Shown: positions 44,812 through 54,159, numbered from the stretch's first letter. The stretch: 64,000 nt of DNA from Puia sp. (GCA_031292515.1 JARLGZ010000235.1:62001-126000), one strand, 5' to 3'. Numbers and translations: made by a program. The notes: generated from the letters alone by a model not told the origin.

Positions 44812-46638
44812 TTATTCAACTGTCGACAAAGGCCTCCTGGCAGCGTGTGTTTCGGGATGATCTGCATGACCGTGCCGCTCTGCCTGCGCCTGGATAAAAT
44901 TAAAATAGACACCCCGCAAAGCCATTAGCTCCCCATGTTTCCCATCCTCCACGATCCTGCCCATCTCCAATACCAGGATCCTGTCCAGGTCGCGGATGGT
45001 CGAAAGCCGGTGGGCGATGACGATGACCGTTTTGCCGATGAACTCCTTATTCAGGATCTCCAATATTTCCGACTCCGTCATCACATCCAGCGCGGAAGTA
45101 GCTTCGTCCAGGATCAGCACCGGGGTATTTCGAAGGAGAGCCCGTGCGATACCGATCCGCTGTCTTTGCCCTCCTGATAATTTCAATCCCTTCTCCCCGA
45201 TCAGCGTCTGGTAACCCGAAGGAAGCGAGAGGATAAACTCGTGCATCCGGGCACGTTTGGCAGCCGAGATTGCTTCTTCATCGGAGGCGCCCGAATCGGC
45301 AAACCGGATGTTCTCCAGGACCGTCCGGTTGAAAATGTCTATATTCTGCGGTACGTAGGAGATCCAGTTCTTTAAGCCGTCGAGAGAGAAATCGTCTTTG
45401 ATAGCGCGGTTGCCTACCCGTATGGACCCCTCCGTGGGGTCCATCATCCTTAATAACAGATTGGCAAGCGTACTCTTACCCGAGCCCGTCGTCCCGCAAA
45501 TGCCGATCTTCTGACCCGCCGGGATATCCAGCGACAGGTTTTTAAAGATCTCCCGCCCTCCCATATAGGCATAGGACACGTTCTCAAGCCGGATCGACGC
45601 ATGCAGGATATCCTCTACCTTATTTTCCGCATCCGTCAGTTCGACCGGGTGTTCGAAAATATCCACCAGCTCACCGGCATCTGCGATAGACTTGGTGATC
45701 TTTTTAAGACCTTCGTCCAGGGTCCATATCGCCATCGATAACTGGAAAGAATAGCTGAAGAATAAATACATAGTCCCCACACTGATCGCGCCTTTCGTAT
45801 ACAATTGACACAAAAGACCGACCATCAGCGTATCAAAGATCAGCAGGATCGCACCTTTTAACATGCGTACCCGCGTGTAGAATCGTTGCGCATGGAGCTG
45901 TGCCTGTTTGAATTCGGTCGTTTTTCTGCCAAATCTTTCCAGCTCGTCCGGATGCTGTCCGTAATGCTTGATCGTTTGAACGTTTAGCAGGACATCCGCC
46001 AGGGCGCCGCTAACGGCCGACTCCCGGTCGGTGGAAAATTTATCAAGCTCCATCTTCTTTGGCAGAAAAAGAATGGAAATAAAAGAGAAGCTGGCAATAA
46101 AAAGCAGCAACAAGGCCCCGATACGATAGTCGGTGGCGAGAGCCAGCCCGGTGACACCGATCGCATAAATTGCCATAATGGAGACCCGGAAGGTGAATTC
46201 CTCGAACAGGGTCTCAAAGGCTGTGGTATAACGCCGGATCCTGGTGATCAGCCTCCCTGTATCCGAAAAATTGATAAAAAACAAAGGGGAATGCCCCAGA
46301 ATTTTTCGAAGGCTTCCATCGTACAGGATTTTGCTCATCCTGGCTTCAAAGGATATGATCGCATAATCCGCCGTCCGGAAGAAGGCATTGTACAACAGGA
46401 CGGCCGCCGCAAAGAGCAGCATCGCCCGTAGCGGGGTGATCGTATGGGCCAGCGTTCCGTCGATTACATATTTTACGATATAAGGTCTGAGGATCTCGGA
46501 ACAGGCAAAGCCGGCCGCAAATAAACTGTAAGAGACAACAGCCATCGTAGCATGCGGACGCGCAAAATCCTTAAAATAGGCGAATACCTTTCGCGTCAAC
46601 CGGTTCTTTTGTTTAAGAGGCGGTTTCTTCTTTTCCAT
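44812..46638 (-). CDS. ABC transporter with fused membrane and ATP-binding domains
   Basis: Type IV exporter half-transporter of 608 residues. Six transmembrane helices lie in about 30-310. The ATPase domain has Walker A GTTGSGKSTLANLL near residue 385, signature LSGGQRQRIGIA near 495, Walker B VLILDEATSALD and the H-loop IAHRLSTIRD. The C-terminus is His-rich (AERHGHADHPETHAARR). It probably works as a homodimer or with an unlinked partner. It lies 109 bp after phnE2 on the same strand, an unusual companion for an importer operon. The substrate is unknown. Confidence 0.88.
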   Translation of the reverse strand: MEKKKPPLKQKNRLTRKVFAYFKDFARPHATMAVVSYSLFAAGFACSEILRPYIVKYVIDGTLAHTITPLRAMLLFAAAVLLYNAFFRTADYAIISFEARMSKILYDGSLRKILGHSPLFFINFSDTGRLITRIRRYTTAFETLFEEFTFRVSIMAIYAIGVTGLALATDYRIGALLLLFIASFSFISILFLPKKMELDKFSTDRESAVSGALADVLLNVQTIKHYGQHPDELERFGRKTTEFKQAQLHAQRFYTRVRMLKGAILLIFDTLMVGLLCQLYTKGAISVGTMYLFFSYSFQLSMAIWTLDEGLKKITKSIADAGELVDIFEHPVELTDAENKVEDILHASIRLENVSYAYMGGREIFKNLSLDIPAGQKIGICGTTGSGKSTLANLLLRMMDPTEGSIRVGNRAIKDDFSLDGLKNWISYVPQNIDIFNRTVLENIRFADSGASDEEAISAAKRARMHEFILSLPSGYQTLIGEKGLKLSGGQRQRIGIARALLRNTPVLILDEATSALDVMTESEILEILNKEFIGKTVIVIAHRLSTIRDLDRILVLEMGRIVEDGKHGELMALRGVYFNFIQAQAERHGHADHPETHAARRPLSTVE

Positions 46639-46747
46639 GTCGGTAATTTTATTTCATAGGCATCCGCAGGTCCCTGAATCGGGCGGCATCTTTCCCGGTC
46701 CACCACTTTTCCCCGGCCCTCAATAAATGCCCAGGTTAACCAGGTCA

Positions 46748-47563
46748 TCACTTCAGGCGTCCATCGCCCAATATTCTCCTGCGCAGGGCATCGGATATTT
46801 TTTCCACGAAGATGATGAGCAGGATGGTAAAGAATATCAGGGCCAGCGCGTCGCGGTAATGCAGTACGCGCATGGACAGGAACAGCTCAAAGCCGATACC
46901 GCCGCCACCGAATATGCCCAACCCGATAGCCGCCCGCATATTGATATCGAAAGAATAAAGAAAGTTGGCGATAAAAGAGGGGAAGACCTGCGGAAGGATC
47001 GCATAGCGGATGACTTGCATCCTGGACGCGCCGACCGAATAGATCGCTTCCGAAGGAGCATTTTCGGTATTCTCGATGATCTCCGTGAACAATTGCCCAA
47101 ACGTCCCGATCGTCCCGAATACAAGCGTCAGCATTCCCGCAAAGGCGCCCAGGCCGACCGCTATCACAAAGATCAATATGATGACCAGCCCGGGTATCAC
47201 ACGTTGAAGGGATAGGACCAGTCGTACGAGCACCCGCACAAACCGCAAAGGCATCGTATTGGAAGCGGCCAGAAAAGCCAGGACGACGGCAATACTCCCC
47301 CCGAAAAGCGTCCCGAGAAAGGCCATCGAAATCGTTTCCAGTATGGAAAAAGCAATACCCTTGCCGGACCACAACACCTCAAAGTTCGGAGGTAGCATAC
47401 TCCCGATCAGTTCCGTCACATAATGAAATTCGGTTACCAGCATCCATGGATTGAACTGCAGATAGATACAGGTTCCTACCAGCAAAATCGAAACCAGGGA
47501 AAAAAGGGTGGCCTTCCGTTTGAACCGGACCGACGGAAGCGTGTATAAAGCAGGACGATTCAT
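46748..47563 (-). CDS. phnE: Phosphonate ABC transporter permease PhnE, second copy
   Basis: Inner-membrane permease of 271 residues with about six helices and the binding-protein-dependent transport loop (EAA-like) region TFGQLFTEIIENTENAPSEA near residue 155. SVGASRMQVIRYAILPQVFPSFIANFLYSFDIN (read as ASRMQVIRYAILPQVFP) is also typical of PhnE. Its ATG overlaps the TGA of phnE1 by four bases, so the two are translationally coupled and form a heterodimeric channel with PhnC and PhnD. Confidence 0.93.
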   Translation of the reverse strand: MNRPALYTLPSVRFKRKATLFSLVSILLVGTCIYLQFNPWMLVTEFHYVTELIGSMLPPNFEVLWSGKGIAFSILETISMAFLGTLFGGSIAVVLAFLAASNTMPLRFVRVLVRLVLSLQRVIPGLVIILIFVIAVGLGAFAGMLTLVFGTIGTFGQLFTEIIENTENAPSEAIYSVGASRMQVIRYAILPQVFPSFIANFLYSFDINMRAAIGLGIFGGGGIGFELFLSMRVLHYRDALALIFFTILLIIFVEKISDALRRRILGDGRLK

Positions 47564-48354
47564 CGCAGAGAGCCCTCCATTTTTACTTTTTTACGCAGGG
47601 AGGCCGAAAGTCTTTCGGTGATGAACACCATGACCAGCGTAATGATCAGGGCGGTGCACGCCTTACGATAGTCAAGCAACGAAAAAGCACGGTACAATTC
47701 ATACCCGATACCACCCGCCCCTACGGCGCCCAGGACGATCGAAAGCCGGATATTCAATTCAAAACGGAACAGCGCGAAAGAAATAATGGAAGGGATGATG
47801 GGTTGGATCACCCCGAATGCGATCACCTGGAGCTTTCCGGCGCCCAGGGCTTCGATCGATTCGATGGAAATGGGATCTATCTCTTCGATAGTGTCGGCAA
47901 AAAGCTTACCCAGCATCCCGATACAACCTATCGTAAGGGAAAGGACACCTACAAAGGGCCCCAGACCCATGGCCGCCACCAGGATAAGCAGGATGATGAT
48001 TTCCGGTAGCGACCGCTCCGTACCGATCAGGAAACGGCAGGTGGCCCTCAGCCAGCGGGGGGAAATATTGGAAGCCGCGGCCAGACCGAAGAAAAGCGAT
48101 AACACGGTTCCGAGAAAGGTGCCGAGCAGGGCGATGATCACCGAATCAAAAGCCGGCTTCAGCATCTCTGTAAAAGCAGACCAGTCAGGGGGAAACATAC
48201 CCCCGAAAAACGACAGACCCGCAACAAGACCTTTGCCGAGGCCACTCATATCGACCTTACAGACACGTGCGGCGCCTGATGTCAGGACAACCAGCAGCAG
48301 GATCGGAAGGACCCGCTTCCGGTATCGCTTGAGACTATAGGCACGCCAATTCAT
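47560..48354 (-). CDS. phnE: Phosphonate ABC transporter permease PhnE, first copy
   Basis: Inner-membrane permease of 264 residues. The family loop is FADTIEEIDPISIESIEALG near residue 155, followed by AGKLQVIAFGVIQPIIPSI. Helices lie near residues 12-30, 65-90 and through the C-terminal half. It overlaps phnC and phnE2 by four bases on each side (ATGA), so phnC-phnE-phnE are tightly coupled. Imports phosphonates or related phosphorus compounds delivered by PhnD. Confidence 0.93.
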   Translation of the reverse strand: MNWRAYSLKRYRKRVLPILLLVVLTSGAARVCKVDMSGLGKGLVAGLSFFGGMFPPDWSAFTEMLKPAFDSVIIALLGTFLGTVLSLFFGLAAASNISPRWLRATCRFLIGTERSLPEIIILLILVAAMGLGPFVGVLSLTIGCIGMLGKLFADTIEEIDPISIESIEALGAGKLQVIAFGVIQPIIPSIISFALFRFELNIRLSIVLGAVGAGGIGYELYRAFSLLDYRKACTALIITLVMVFITERLSASLRKKVKMEGSLR

Positions 48355-49442
48355 GGCTGTTCCGGTTTTTTTAGGGCGTAAATATCCTTCAGCACTTTCA
48401 CTTCGTTTTGCTTCAGCCGCATGGCGGCTCCCATATTCTTCAATACATGCTCACCCAGCAGCCTGTCCTGTTCATAACTATCGGCGGCGGCCTGAGGCGG
48501 TATCCCGGCGATCTGGCCGGGGTCGCCGGCGATTTGACCCGGAGGAGTAGCGAGTAGATCGCCCGCAATCGGGCCGGGTGTATTCGCGATCAGCTCGCCC
48601 GCGATCTGCACACGTCCTTCCGGGAAAGAGACCGAATCGGTCATCGAGGCGGCAGAAATACGTTCGGCGAGCGGCTGTTCGTGATTTTCCAGCTGACGGA
48701 GCTCCTCTCCATATATTTCGATGAGCAGGTCCATCGACAAACGGGGGTCTCCGTCATAAATGATCTTTCCATCTTTGATGGCAATTACCCGGCTGCAATA
48801 TCTTGCCGTCATCTCCGGCTGATGAAAGACGCCAATCACGGGCATGGTAGCGGACAGAGGCCTGATCAGCTTCATGATCGTCTTGGCATTGCTGGGATCC
48901 AGGTTGGAGATCGGTTCGTCAGCGAGTAAAAGGGTAGGATCCTGGAAGATCGCCCTGGCGATCGCCACCCGCTGCATTTCACCGCCGCTCATGCTTCCCA
49001 CACGGGTGCCGGCAAGATGGCCGATCTTGACTTTGTCAAGCGCCAGCAGGGCCTGCTCCGCTTCGAGGTCCGTAAATCCATAGAGCAGGCTCCTTAACGT
49101 ATTGATCTGTCCCAGCCTGCCGATCAGCACGTTTTCCAGGCCTGTAAGCCGTTTCACCAGGTGATACCCCTGGAAGACGACACCTATCTTCTGTCGGAGC
49201 CTTCGAAGTTGTCTCTTAGGCACGCTGCAGATATCCCTCCTTACCTGGTTCTCGTCTTCCACGATCACGGAACCCCGGTCCGGTTTTAGCAGACCGTTGA
49301 GACATCGAAGCGTCAGCGTTTTGCCCGCCCCGCTGGGACCGAGTATTCCCACGAATTCACCCTTGTTGACCGTAAAGCTGATCCCGTCTAAAAGCTTACG
49401 GCCGTTGGGCAAAGATTTTGTCAGATTTTTTACTTCGATCAT
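48351..49442 (-). CDS. phnC: Phosphonate ABC transporter ATPase PhnC with a long repeat-bearing C-terminal extension
   Basis: ABC ATPase of 363 residues. The normal domain occupies residues 1-245: Walker A GPSGAGKTLTLRCLNGLL near 35, signature SMSGGEMQRVAIARA near 150, Walker B TLLLADEPISNLDP near 170 and the H-loop GVFHQPEMTARYCSRVI. PhnC proteins are normally about 250 residues, so this one has about 110 extra. The extension has four degenerate (Q/P)IAG(D/E) repeats at residues 279-316 and a charged tail with RLKQNEVKVLKDIYALKKP. The reading frame is intact into phnE1. The extra domain could dock on another phn protein. Confidence 0.9.
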   Translation of the reverse strand: MIEVKNLTKSLPNGRKLLDGISFTVNKGEFVGILGPSGAGKTLTLRCLNGLLKPDRGSVIVEDENQVRRDICSVPKRQLRRLRQKIGVVFQGYHLVKRLTGLENVLIGRLGQINTLRSLLYGFTDLEAEQALLALDKVKIGHLAGTRVGSMSGGEMQRVAIARAIFQDPTLLLADEPISNLDPSNAKTIMKLIRPLSATMPVIGVFHQPEMTARYCSRVIAIKDGKIIYDGDPRLSMDLLIEIYGEELRQLENHEQPLAERISAASMTDSVSFPEGRVQIAGELIANTPGPIAGDLLATPPGQIAGDPGQIAGIPPQAAADSYEQDRLLGEHVLKNMGAAMRLKQNEVKVLKDIYALKKPEQP

Positions 49443-49511
49443 ACCACTTCGTTTTAATACACGTAGTACATACGTTTTTTATGACGTTCCCCTGCCGGCG
49501 CTTCCTGCCGT

Positions 49512-50450
49512 TCAATGCCCCTTCTTATTGAAGTCGAGGTCTTTGATACCGCCGGCTATCTTCCGAAGCCCGTTGTAGAGGGAATCCTGCGCCGGCATAT
49601 AACTGAGGTCGGTTTGATTCAGATGGTAAAGCGAAAGATATCCCTTCCATATATCCGGCGCTTTTTCCGGTAAGTCCAGGTAGGCCTGCCTCACCTTTCC
49701 TGCAAATTCCGTATTGATATCCGTACGCGCTGTGATGCAGCCTTCCACGATCGGATCGGAGGTCCACAGCCTCACGATATCCTGGTCTTTGATCATCCCC
49801 CTTGCACTGAGCATGTTCAGTGCGAGTTCCATCGTACAGCCCACATCGACTTTTCCCGATTTTACGGTCATCACGGAAGCCGCATGACTGCCGGCAAACA
49901 ACGTCTCCTTGAAAGCGTTCTGGGGATCCAGCCCGATGCTGGTCAAATAGGCCCGGGGAATCAGGTGCCCTGAAGTGCTCGCCGGATCCGCAAAACAAAT
50001 AGTCAGGCTTTTCGCACGGGCCCGCACATCGTCCATCGTCCTCAGACCGCTGGCCGGACTGGTGATGAGAACGCTCCGGTACATGAACGGCTGGCCCTTT
50101 ACCCCAATCATGGCGAGGGGGACCAGCGGCTTTTTCTGGGTCGCGAGCACATAGGAAAAAGGGCTTAGATAGGCTATATGCACTTTGTTCGTGAGCATGG
50201 CCTGTATCACGGACGTATAATCGGTGGAAATAGTCAATTCCACCTTCATGCCCAACTGCTTTTGCAGGTATTGCCGGACCCTTTCGAGAATCTTCCCCTG
50301 CTCACCGGGGTTATCGCCCGCGTAGACGCCGATCAGTAGCGTAGAAGGCACACCATTAGCATCAAGATCGGCCTTGTTCCTGCATCCGCCCAATAGCAGG
50401 ATGAAAAGAAAGGTAAATAAGAACGCCTTAACCGGAAATCTCTTTTTCAT
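49512..50450 (-). CDS. phnD: Phosphonate ABC transporter substrate-binding lipoprotein PhnD
   Basis: Periplasmic-side binding protein of 312 residues with a lipobox (LLLGGC at about residue 23). The domain resembles PhnD/phosphite-binding PtxB-type proteins: LLIGVYAGDNPGEQG, TDYTSVIQAMLTNKVHIAYLSPFSYV (read as VIQAMLTNKVHIAYL), ICFADPASTSGHLIPRAYL near 150 and FAGSHAASVMTVKSGKVDVG. The sugar- or phosphonate-contact residues cannot be assigned by eye. It is followed 69 bp later by phnC. Confidence 0.93.
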   Translation of the reverse strand: MKKRFPVKAFLFTFLFILLLGGCRNKADLDANGVPSTLLIGVYAGDNPGEQGKILERVRQYLQKQLGMKVELTISTDYTSVIQAMLTNKVHIAYLSPFSYVLATQKKPLVPLAMIGVKGQPFMYRSVLITSPASGLRTMDDVRARAKSLTICFADPASTSGHLIPRAYLTSIGLDPQNAFKETLFAGSHAASVMTVKSGKVDVGCTMELALNMLSARGMIKDQDIVRLWTSDPIVEGCITARTDINTEFAGKVRQAYLDLPEKAPDIWKGYLSLYHLNQTDLSYMPAQDSLYNGLRKIAGGIKDLDFNKKGH

Positions 50451-50488
50451 ACTGGAAACTTTTGTGATGCCCTGTTTTTATGATACCC

Positions 50489-51184
50489 CTAAACAGCGGC
50501 GATATCGATATCCCTTAAAACGCCAGGTTTCTCCAATGCCGGTGAGGCCAGAAATTTCTCCAGATCCAGCAAATCTTCGAAACGTTCCTCCAGGGTGGCA
50601 CGATCCCAGTTCCACCATTCGCTGGCCAGCAGTTTTCCGATCGTCGCCTCGTCGAACCGTTTCTTGATCACCTTTGCAGCAACGCCGACGGCCACTTCAT
50701 ACGGCCCGATATTCTTCGTCACCACCGCACCCGATCCGATCACAGCGCCGGTGCCGATCTGCACGCCGGGCATGATGACGGCCCCATGCCCAATCCATAC
50801 ATCATGACCGATCACACATCGATGATCCCTCCTCCATTGAAAGAAATCCTTGTCATCCTCGGCGCCTAAACCGTAATGCTTCCTGCGGTAGGTCATGTGA
50901 TGCTGGGTCACTCTCCACTGAGGATGGTTGCCGGGGTTGATCCGCACGCTGTTGGCGATGGAACAGTATTTTCCGATCTCGGAATAGATGATCTGGACAT
51001 TTCCCGCCGTATAACTATAGTCCCCGAAAGAAGACTCTACCAGGAATGTATTGGCTCCGAGTGCCGTCCAGCCGCCGATCTTGCTGTCTTTTATCCGGCA
51101 ACTGGGATGTATATGCGGCTCCTCTCCCAGCTTCGTGTCTTTTTCCCCGGTCGTAACCGCAGGATATTGATCGAAATAACGCAT
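50489..51184 (-). CDS. Hexapeptide-repeat transferase of C-P lyase clusters
   Basis: Left-handed beta-helix protein of 231 residues from ATG 51184 ([10 protein letters not shown]). Isoleucine-patch repeats run through [42 protein letters not shown] and [22 protein letters not shown] (each read in parts). The [20 protein letters not shown] stretch is typical of acetyltransferases found in phosphonate operons (TIGR03308-like). The acceptor is unknown; E. coli has an unrelated GNAT acetyltransferase, PhnO. It lies between the 2H phosphoesterase and phnD. Confidence 0.85.
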   Translation of the reverse strand: MRYFDQYPAVTTGEKDTKLGEEPHIHPSCRIKDSKIGGWTALGANTFLVESSFGDYSYTAGNVQIIYSEIGKYCSIANSVRINPGNHPQWRVTQHHMTYRRKHYGLGAEDDKDFFQWRRDHRCVIGHDVWIGHGAVIMPGVQIGTGAVIGSGAVVTKNIGPYEVAVGVAAKVIKKRFDEATIGKLLASEWWNWDRATLEERFEDLLDLEKFLASPALEKPGVLRDIDIAAV

Positions 51185-51200
51185 ATGGGATTTGGTTTTT

Positions 51201-52037
51201 TTACAGTAAATGAATGGGATAATAATCCGGCCTTTTGAATTCTGCAAGATGATGATACCGCCTCAGTTCCGTATGAGAGAGCAGGAAATGAACGTTCTTA
51301 CGGACGAGTTGCTCGTTGATCCCGATCACCGTTTCTGCAAGATGAGCTCTTTGCACCCTATCGAGCAGCTTTTCCACATACAGCAGGGTGATATGACCGA
51401 TAAAAGGCCTTGTCAGTAGGACTCCGAGTTCAAAAAGGCGGCTATTCCCATAGAACTGTGAGCGGAAACGGAGGATGCGGTTGTAATCCTCTTCATCTTC
51501 AAATATACCCAGCATGCCGAGAGAAGTACCGAAAATGCCCAGCCCGATCAATTTCATGCGAACAGGTCCGGCAGGCGGAGACGGCTCCATTCCCGTGAAG
51601 ACCTCCCTGACGATTTCCGGATAAGCCGGCTCCAGCCCACGGTCTACGATGGAATGTTGAAAGCGCTCCGCGGAAAGAGTATTGGCGACCGTCTGGTGGA
51701 AACTGGCTGCGGGGAGCTTATAATAAGCGTCCGCGGGGTACAAATTGCTGATCAGCTCGATTTGCAGGCCCTCCAGCTCAAAAGGCAGCAGGTCATTATG
51801 AGGGTTGTCCGCAACCATCGATGCGATGGCAAAACCCTGATATTCCTGCGGTTCCCAGGCGCGTCCGTTAAAGCGGAAATTCCCCGATGGATGTATCTCC
51901 TGCGCCCGCTCCCGTATCCGGTCCGCACTGACTTCCCGGTACTGCCGGCGGGTATAGTCCAGGAAGGGCAAATCTTTGGGTTGCGATTCCTGCTTTGCTT
52001 CAGGCCCTCCTTTTATTTTCAGTTCCTCCTTATGCAT
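51201..52037 (-). CDS. 2H phosphoesterase-like protein in the C-P lyase cluster
   Basis: Protein of 278 residues from ATG 52037; an upstream TTG would overlap phnM2 by about 100 bp. It carries two H-x-T motifs, [12 protein letters not shown] near residue 110 and [13 protein letters not shown] near 213, the hallmark of the 2H phosphoesterase superfamily, which opens or forms cyclic phosphates and 2',5' phosphodiesters. It overlaps the phnM2 stop by eight bases, so it is translated with phnM2. No PhnP, the metallo-beta-lactamase that opens the ribose 1,2-cyclic phosphate, is seen in the locus. This protein is a candidate replacement. Confidence 0.78.
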   Translation of the reverse strand: MHKEELKIKGGPEAKQESQPKDLPFLDYTRRQYREVSADRIRERAQEIHPSGNFRFNGRAWEPQEYQGFAIASMVADNPHNDLLPFELEGLQIELISNLYPADAYYKLPAASFHQTVANTLSAERFQHSIVDRGLEPAYPEIVREVFTGMEPSPPAGPVRMKLIGLGIFGTSLGMLGIFEDEEDYNRILRFRSQFYGNSRLFELGVLLTRPFIGHITLLYVEKLLDRVQRAHLAETVIGINEQLVRKNVHFLLSHTELRRYHHLAEFKRPDYYPIHLL

Positions 52038-53271
52038 GAGCTTGTTCTTTGGAGATGCGATTGGATTCCCTCGACTGTCTCGGGGCCACCGGTTGCTTGG
52101 TGTTCGCCTGGAAGACCGCGCTGCCAGCGACAAACGTATGCGTGATCATAGGAATCTCATCCAGCATCCTTACCAACAGCATGTCCGCGTGTTTCCCGGT
52201 CTCCAGGCTCCCGGTAAACGAGTCGATGCGCGTTGCTTTAGCCGGGTTGAGGCTGGCAAGGTTCACTGATTCATGCAGAGGAAGCCCCTCCCGGTTATTT
52301 AGTAAAAATACGGAATGCAGGATGGAAGGCGGGTAATAATCCGAGCAGAGTATATTTACCACCTTTTCCAGGACCGCCTCTTTCATAGACAGGTTCCCGG
52401 ACAGCGATCCGCCGCGCAGGATATTGGAAGCGCCTCCGGCTACATGCATGCCTAAGGCCTTGGCATGACGACCGGCTTCGAGATTGATGGGGAACTCGCA
52501 GATGTCCACTCCCAGCTTGTGCATAAAATCTACTTTCTCAACGGTGTCGTCGTCGTGTGAGGCAATCGGGATCTTGTTGTCATAAGCACAACGAATCATT
52601 CGCTCCAGCCGCTCTCCCTCGATCTTCGGCTGATTGATCCGGTTCTCATATTCAATGGCGGCCTTTTCCGTCGTCATTCCCTTACTGGCCATGTACCTGA
52701 AAAAAGTCTCTTTGCTAAGCTGCCCCTGGCCGGGTGTATGATCCATAACCGACAGCAGGTGAATATGGCCCTTTTCCATGAGATCCAGACAGGTGTCATA
52801 GGCATGAACACCACTCACTTCAAACCGGAGATGGATCTTATTATTGATCAGGGTCGGCTCCGCGGAAATCCTGGAAACGGTTTCAAATACCTCCCGGCGG
52901 CTATAGCGGCTGCGGGATTGGAGGTCCGCCGCATCATAACCCAGGTGCAGGGAATGAAATACCGTGGTGAAGCCGCAGCCGCTCATCTTCCTCTCCAGCT
53001 CACGAAAAGCCACCGGAATAGGGATATCGGCGCCGGTTCTGGGAACGATCTCCATGTCCATGGCATCGGTATGGATGTCTATGATCCCGGGAATAATCAC
53101 CCCTCCCTTTGCGTCGAGGACACGGGAGGCTGCCTGGAAAGAAGAAGAATCCCCGGTATCGGAACCGATTTCGACAATGATACCATCTTCCACCAGGACA
53201 TACCCGTTTGAGATCGTCTCCACGGGAGTAACTACTTTTGCATTTTTTATGAGTATCGAGCTCATGTTCAT
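52030..53271 (-). CDS. phnM: Ribose 1-methylphosphonate 5-triphosphate diphosphatase PhnM, copy 2
   Basis: Amidohydrolase of 413 residues with IIDIHTDAMDMEIVPRTGAD near residue 57, LLSVMDHTPGQGQLSKETFF near 172, IASHDDDTVEKVDFMHKLG near 235 and VAGGASNILRGGSLSGNLSM near 280. It begins with MNMSSILIKNAKVVTP; two ATGs are possible, at 53271 and 53265. It lies 123 bp after phnL. Its catalytic residues resemble copy 1, but the two differ through most of the sequence, for example IIDIHTDAMDMEIVPRT versus VIDIHTDYLERELNPRP. The pair may handle two substrates. Confidence 0.91.
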   Translation of the reverse strand: MNMSSILIKNAKVVTPVETISNGYVLVEDGIIVEIGSDTGDSSSFQAASRVLDAKGGVIIPGIIDIHTDAMDMEIVPRTGADIPIPVAFRELERKMSGCGFTTVFHSLHLGYDAADLQSRSRYSRREVFETVSRISAEPTLINNKIHLRFEVSGVHAYDTCLDLMEKGHIHLLSVMDHTPGQGQLSKETFFRYMASKGMTTEKAAIEYENRINQPKIEGERLERMIRCAYDNKIPIASHDDDTVEKVDFMHKLGVDICEFPINLEAGRHAKALGMHVAGGASNILRGGSLSGNLSMKEAVLEKVVNILCSDYYPPSILHSVFLLNNREGLPLHESVNLASLNPAKATRIDSFTGSLETGKHADMLLVRMLDEIPMITHTFVAGSAVFQANTKQPVAPRQSRESNRISKEQAHA

Positions 53272-53293
53272 TTATATTTTACCGGCGTTCAGG

Positions 53294-53354
53294 TCCGGTT
53301 TTTTTCCGGAAAGATTGATTCCTCGGGATGTCGTCGTCTCTTCTCACCGACGAC
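53294..53354. other. Two small hairpins between phnL and phnM2
   Basis: A 5-bp stem TCCGG/CCGGA with a seven-T loop sits at 53294-53310. A 7-bp stem GTCGTCG/CGACGAC sits at 53330-53354. They may act as an attenuator or RNA-stability element between the two genes. Confidence 0.4.
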
Positions 53355-53394
53355 CTTATCGATGACCCCGGCTTCAAATAGGTAAGATGCCATC

Positions 53395-54102
53395 TTAAGA
53401 CACCATCGCAGCCTCCGTCAACTCTCCGAACCGAAGATCGAGCCTCCTGTCAGTAAGCCGCTCGAGTGTATATTCGTCATGAGAGATACAGATCACCGAG
53501 GTCCCCTTCTTCTTTAGCTCGAGGATCATGTCGATCACCGTGTCTTTTGTCTTCTGATCCAGTGACGCCGTTGGCTCGTCAATCAGCAGGAGACGCGGAT
53601 CACCGATGATGGCGCGGGCTACGTTGATGCGTTGCTGCTCTCCCCCGCTGAATGTGACGGGGAAAGCATCCCATAACTCGGTCGGAAGACCCAGCATTTC
53701 GAGCATTCCCCTGGCCTTGGCGCGGGCCTCTTCCTTGTTACCGGTCCTAAGCAGGCTCTCGCATACCACGTCGACGGCCGTGACGCGTGGAATGACGCTA
53801 AGAAACTGGGAACAGTAGGTGATCTCCGTCTTCCTGAGCGCGATGATCGCATGGTCGTCCGCGCGAACCAGGTCTATCTTGCCCGCCCGGGAAGAAAAGA
53901 GGATCTCTCCGGAACTGGCCAGATACGTGCGGTAGAGACATTTCATCAGGCTGGATTTTCCGCTGCCGGACTTACCCGTGAGACCGATGATCTCCCCTTC
54001 CTGCACAGAGAATTGTATATTCTTAAGCGCTTCGATCTTTTTCCCATGCAGGATATGCAACCGGAACACTTTACTCAGGTTATTGATCTCCAGTATATTC
54101 AT
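53395..54102 (-). CDS. phnL: C-P lyase complex ABC-type protein PhnL
   Basis: Soluble ABC-family ATPase-like protein of 235 residues that associates with the C-P lyase core. It has Walker A GKSGSGKSSLMKCLYRTY near residue 44, signature VTFSGGEQQRINVARAII near 145, Walker B LLLIDEPTASLDQKT near 170 and the H-loop ICISHDEYTLERL. ITYCSQFLSVIPRVTAVDVV near 100 is the PhnL-specific Q-loop region. It is 112 bp downstream of phnK. The sequence TEITYCSQ supports PhnL over PhnK. Confidence 0.92.
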   Translation of the reverse strand: MNILEINNLSKVFRLHILHGKKIEALKNIQFSVQEGEIIGLTGKSGSGKSSLMKCLYRTYLASSGEILFSSRAGKIDLVRADDHAIIALRKTEITYCSQFLSVIPRVTAVDVVCESLLRTGNKEEARAKARGMLEMLGLPTELWDAFPVTFSGGEQQRINVARAIIGDPRLLLIDEPTASLDQKTKDTVIDMILELKKKGTSVICISHDEYTLERLTDRRLDLRFGELTEAAMVS

Positions 54103-54159
54103 GAGCTTGAAGCTGATTTATAACAATTTGACGATTGAATAAGGTTTACACAAAACCCC

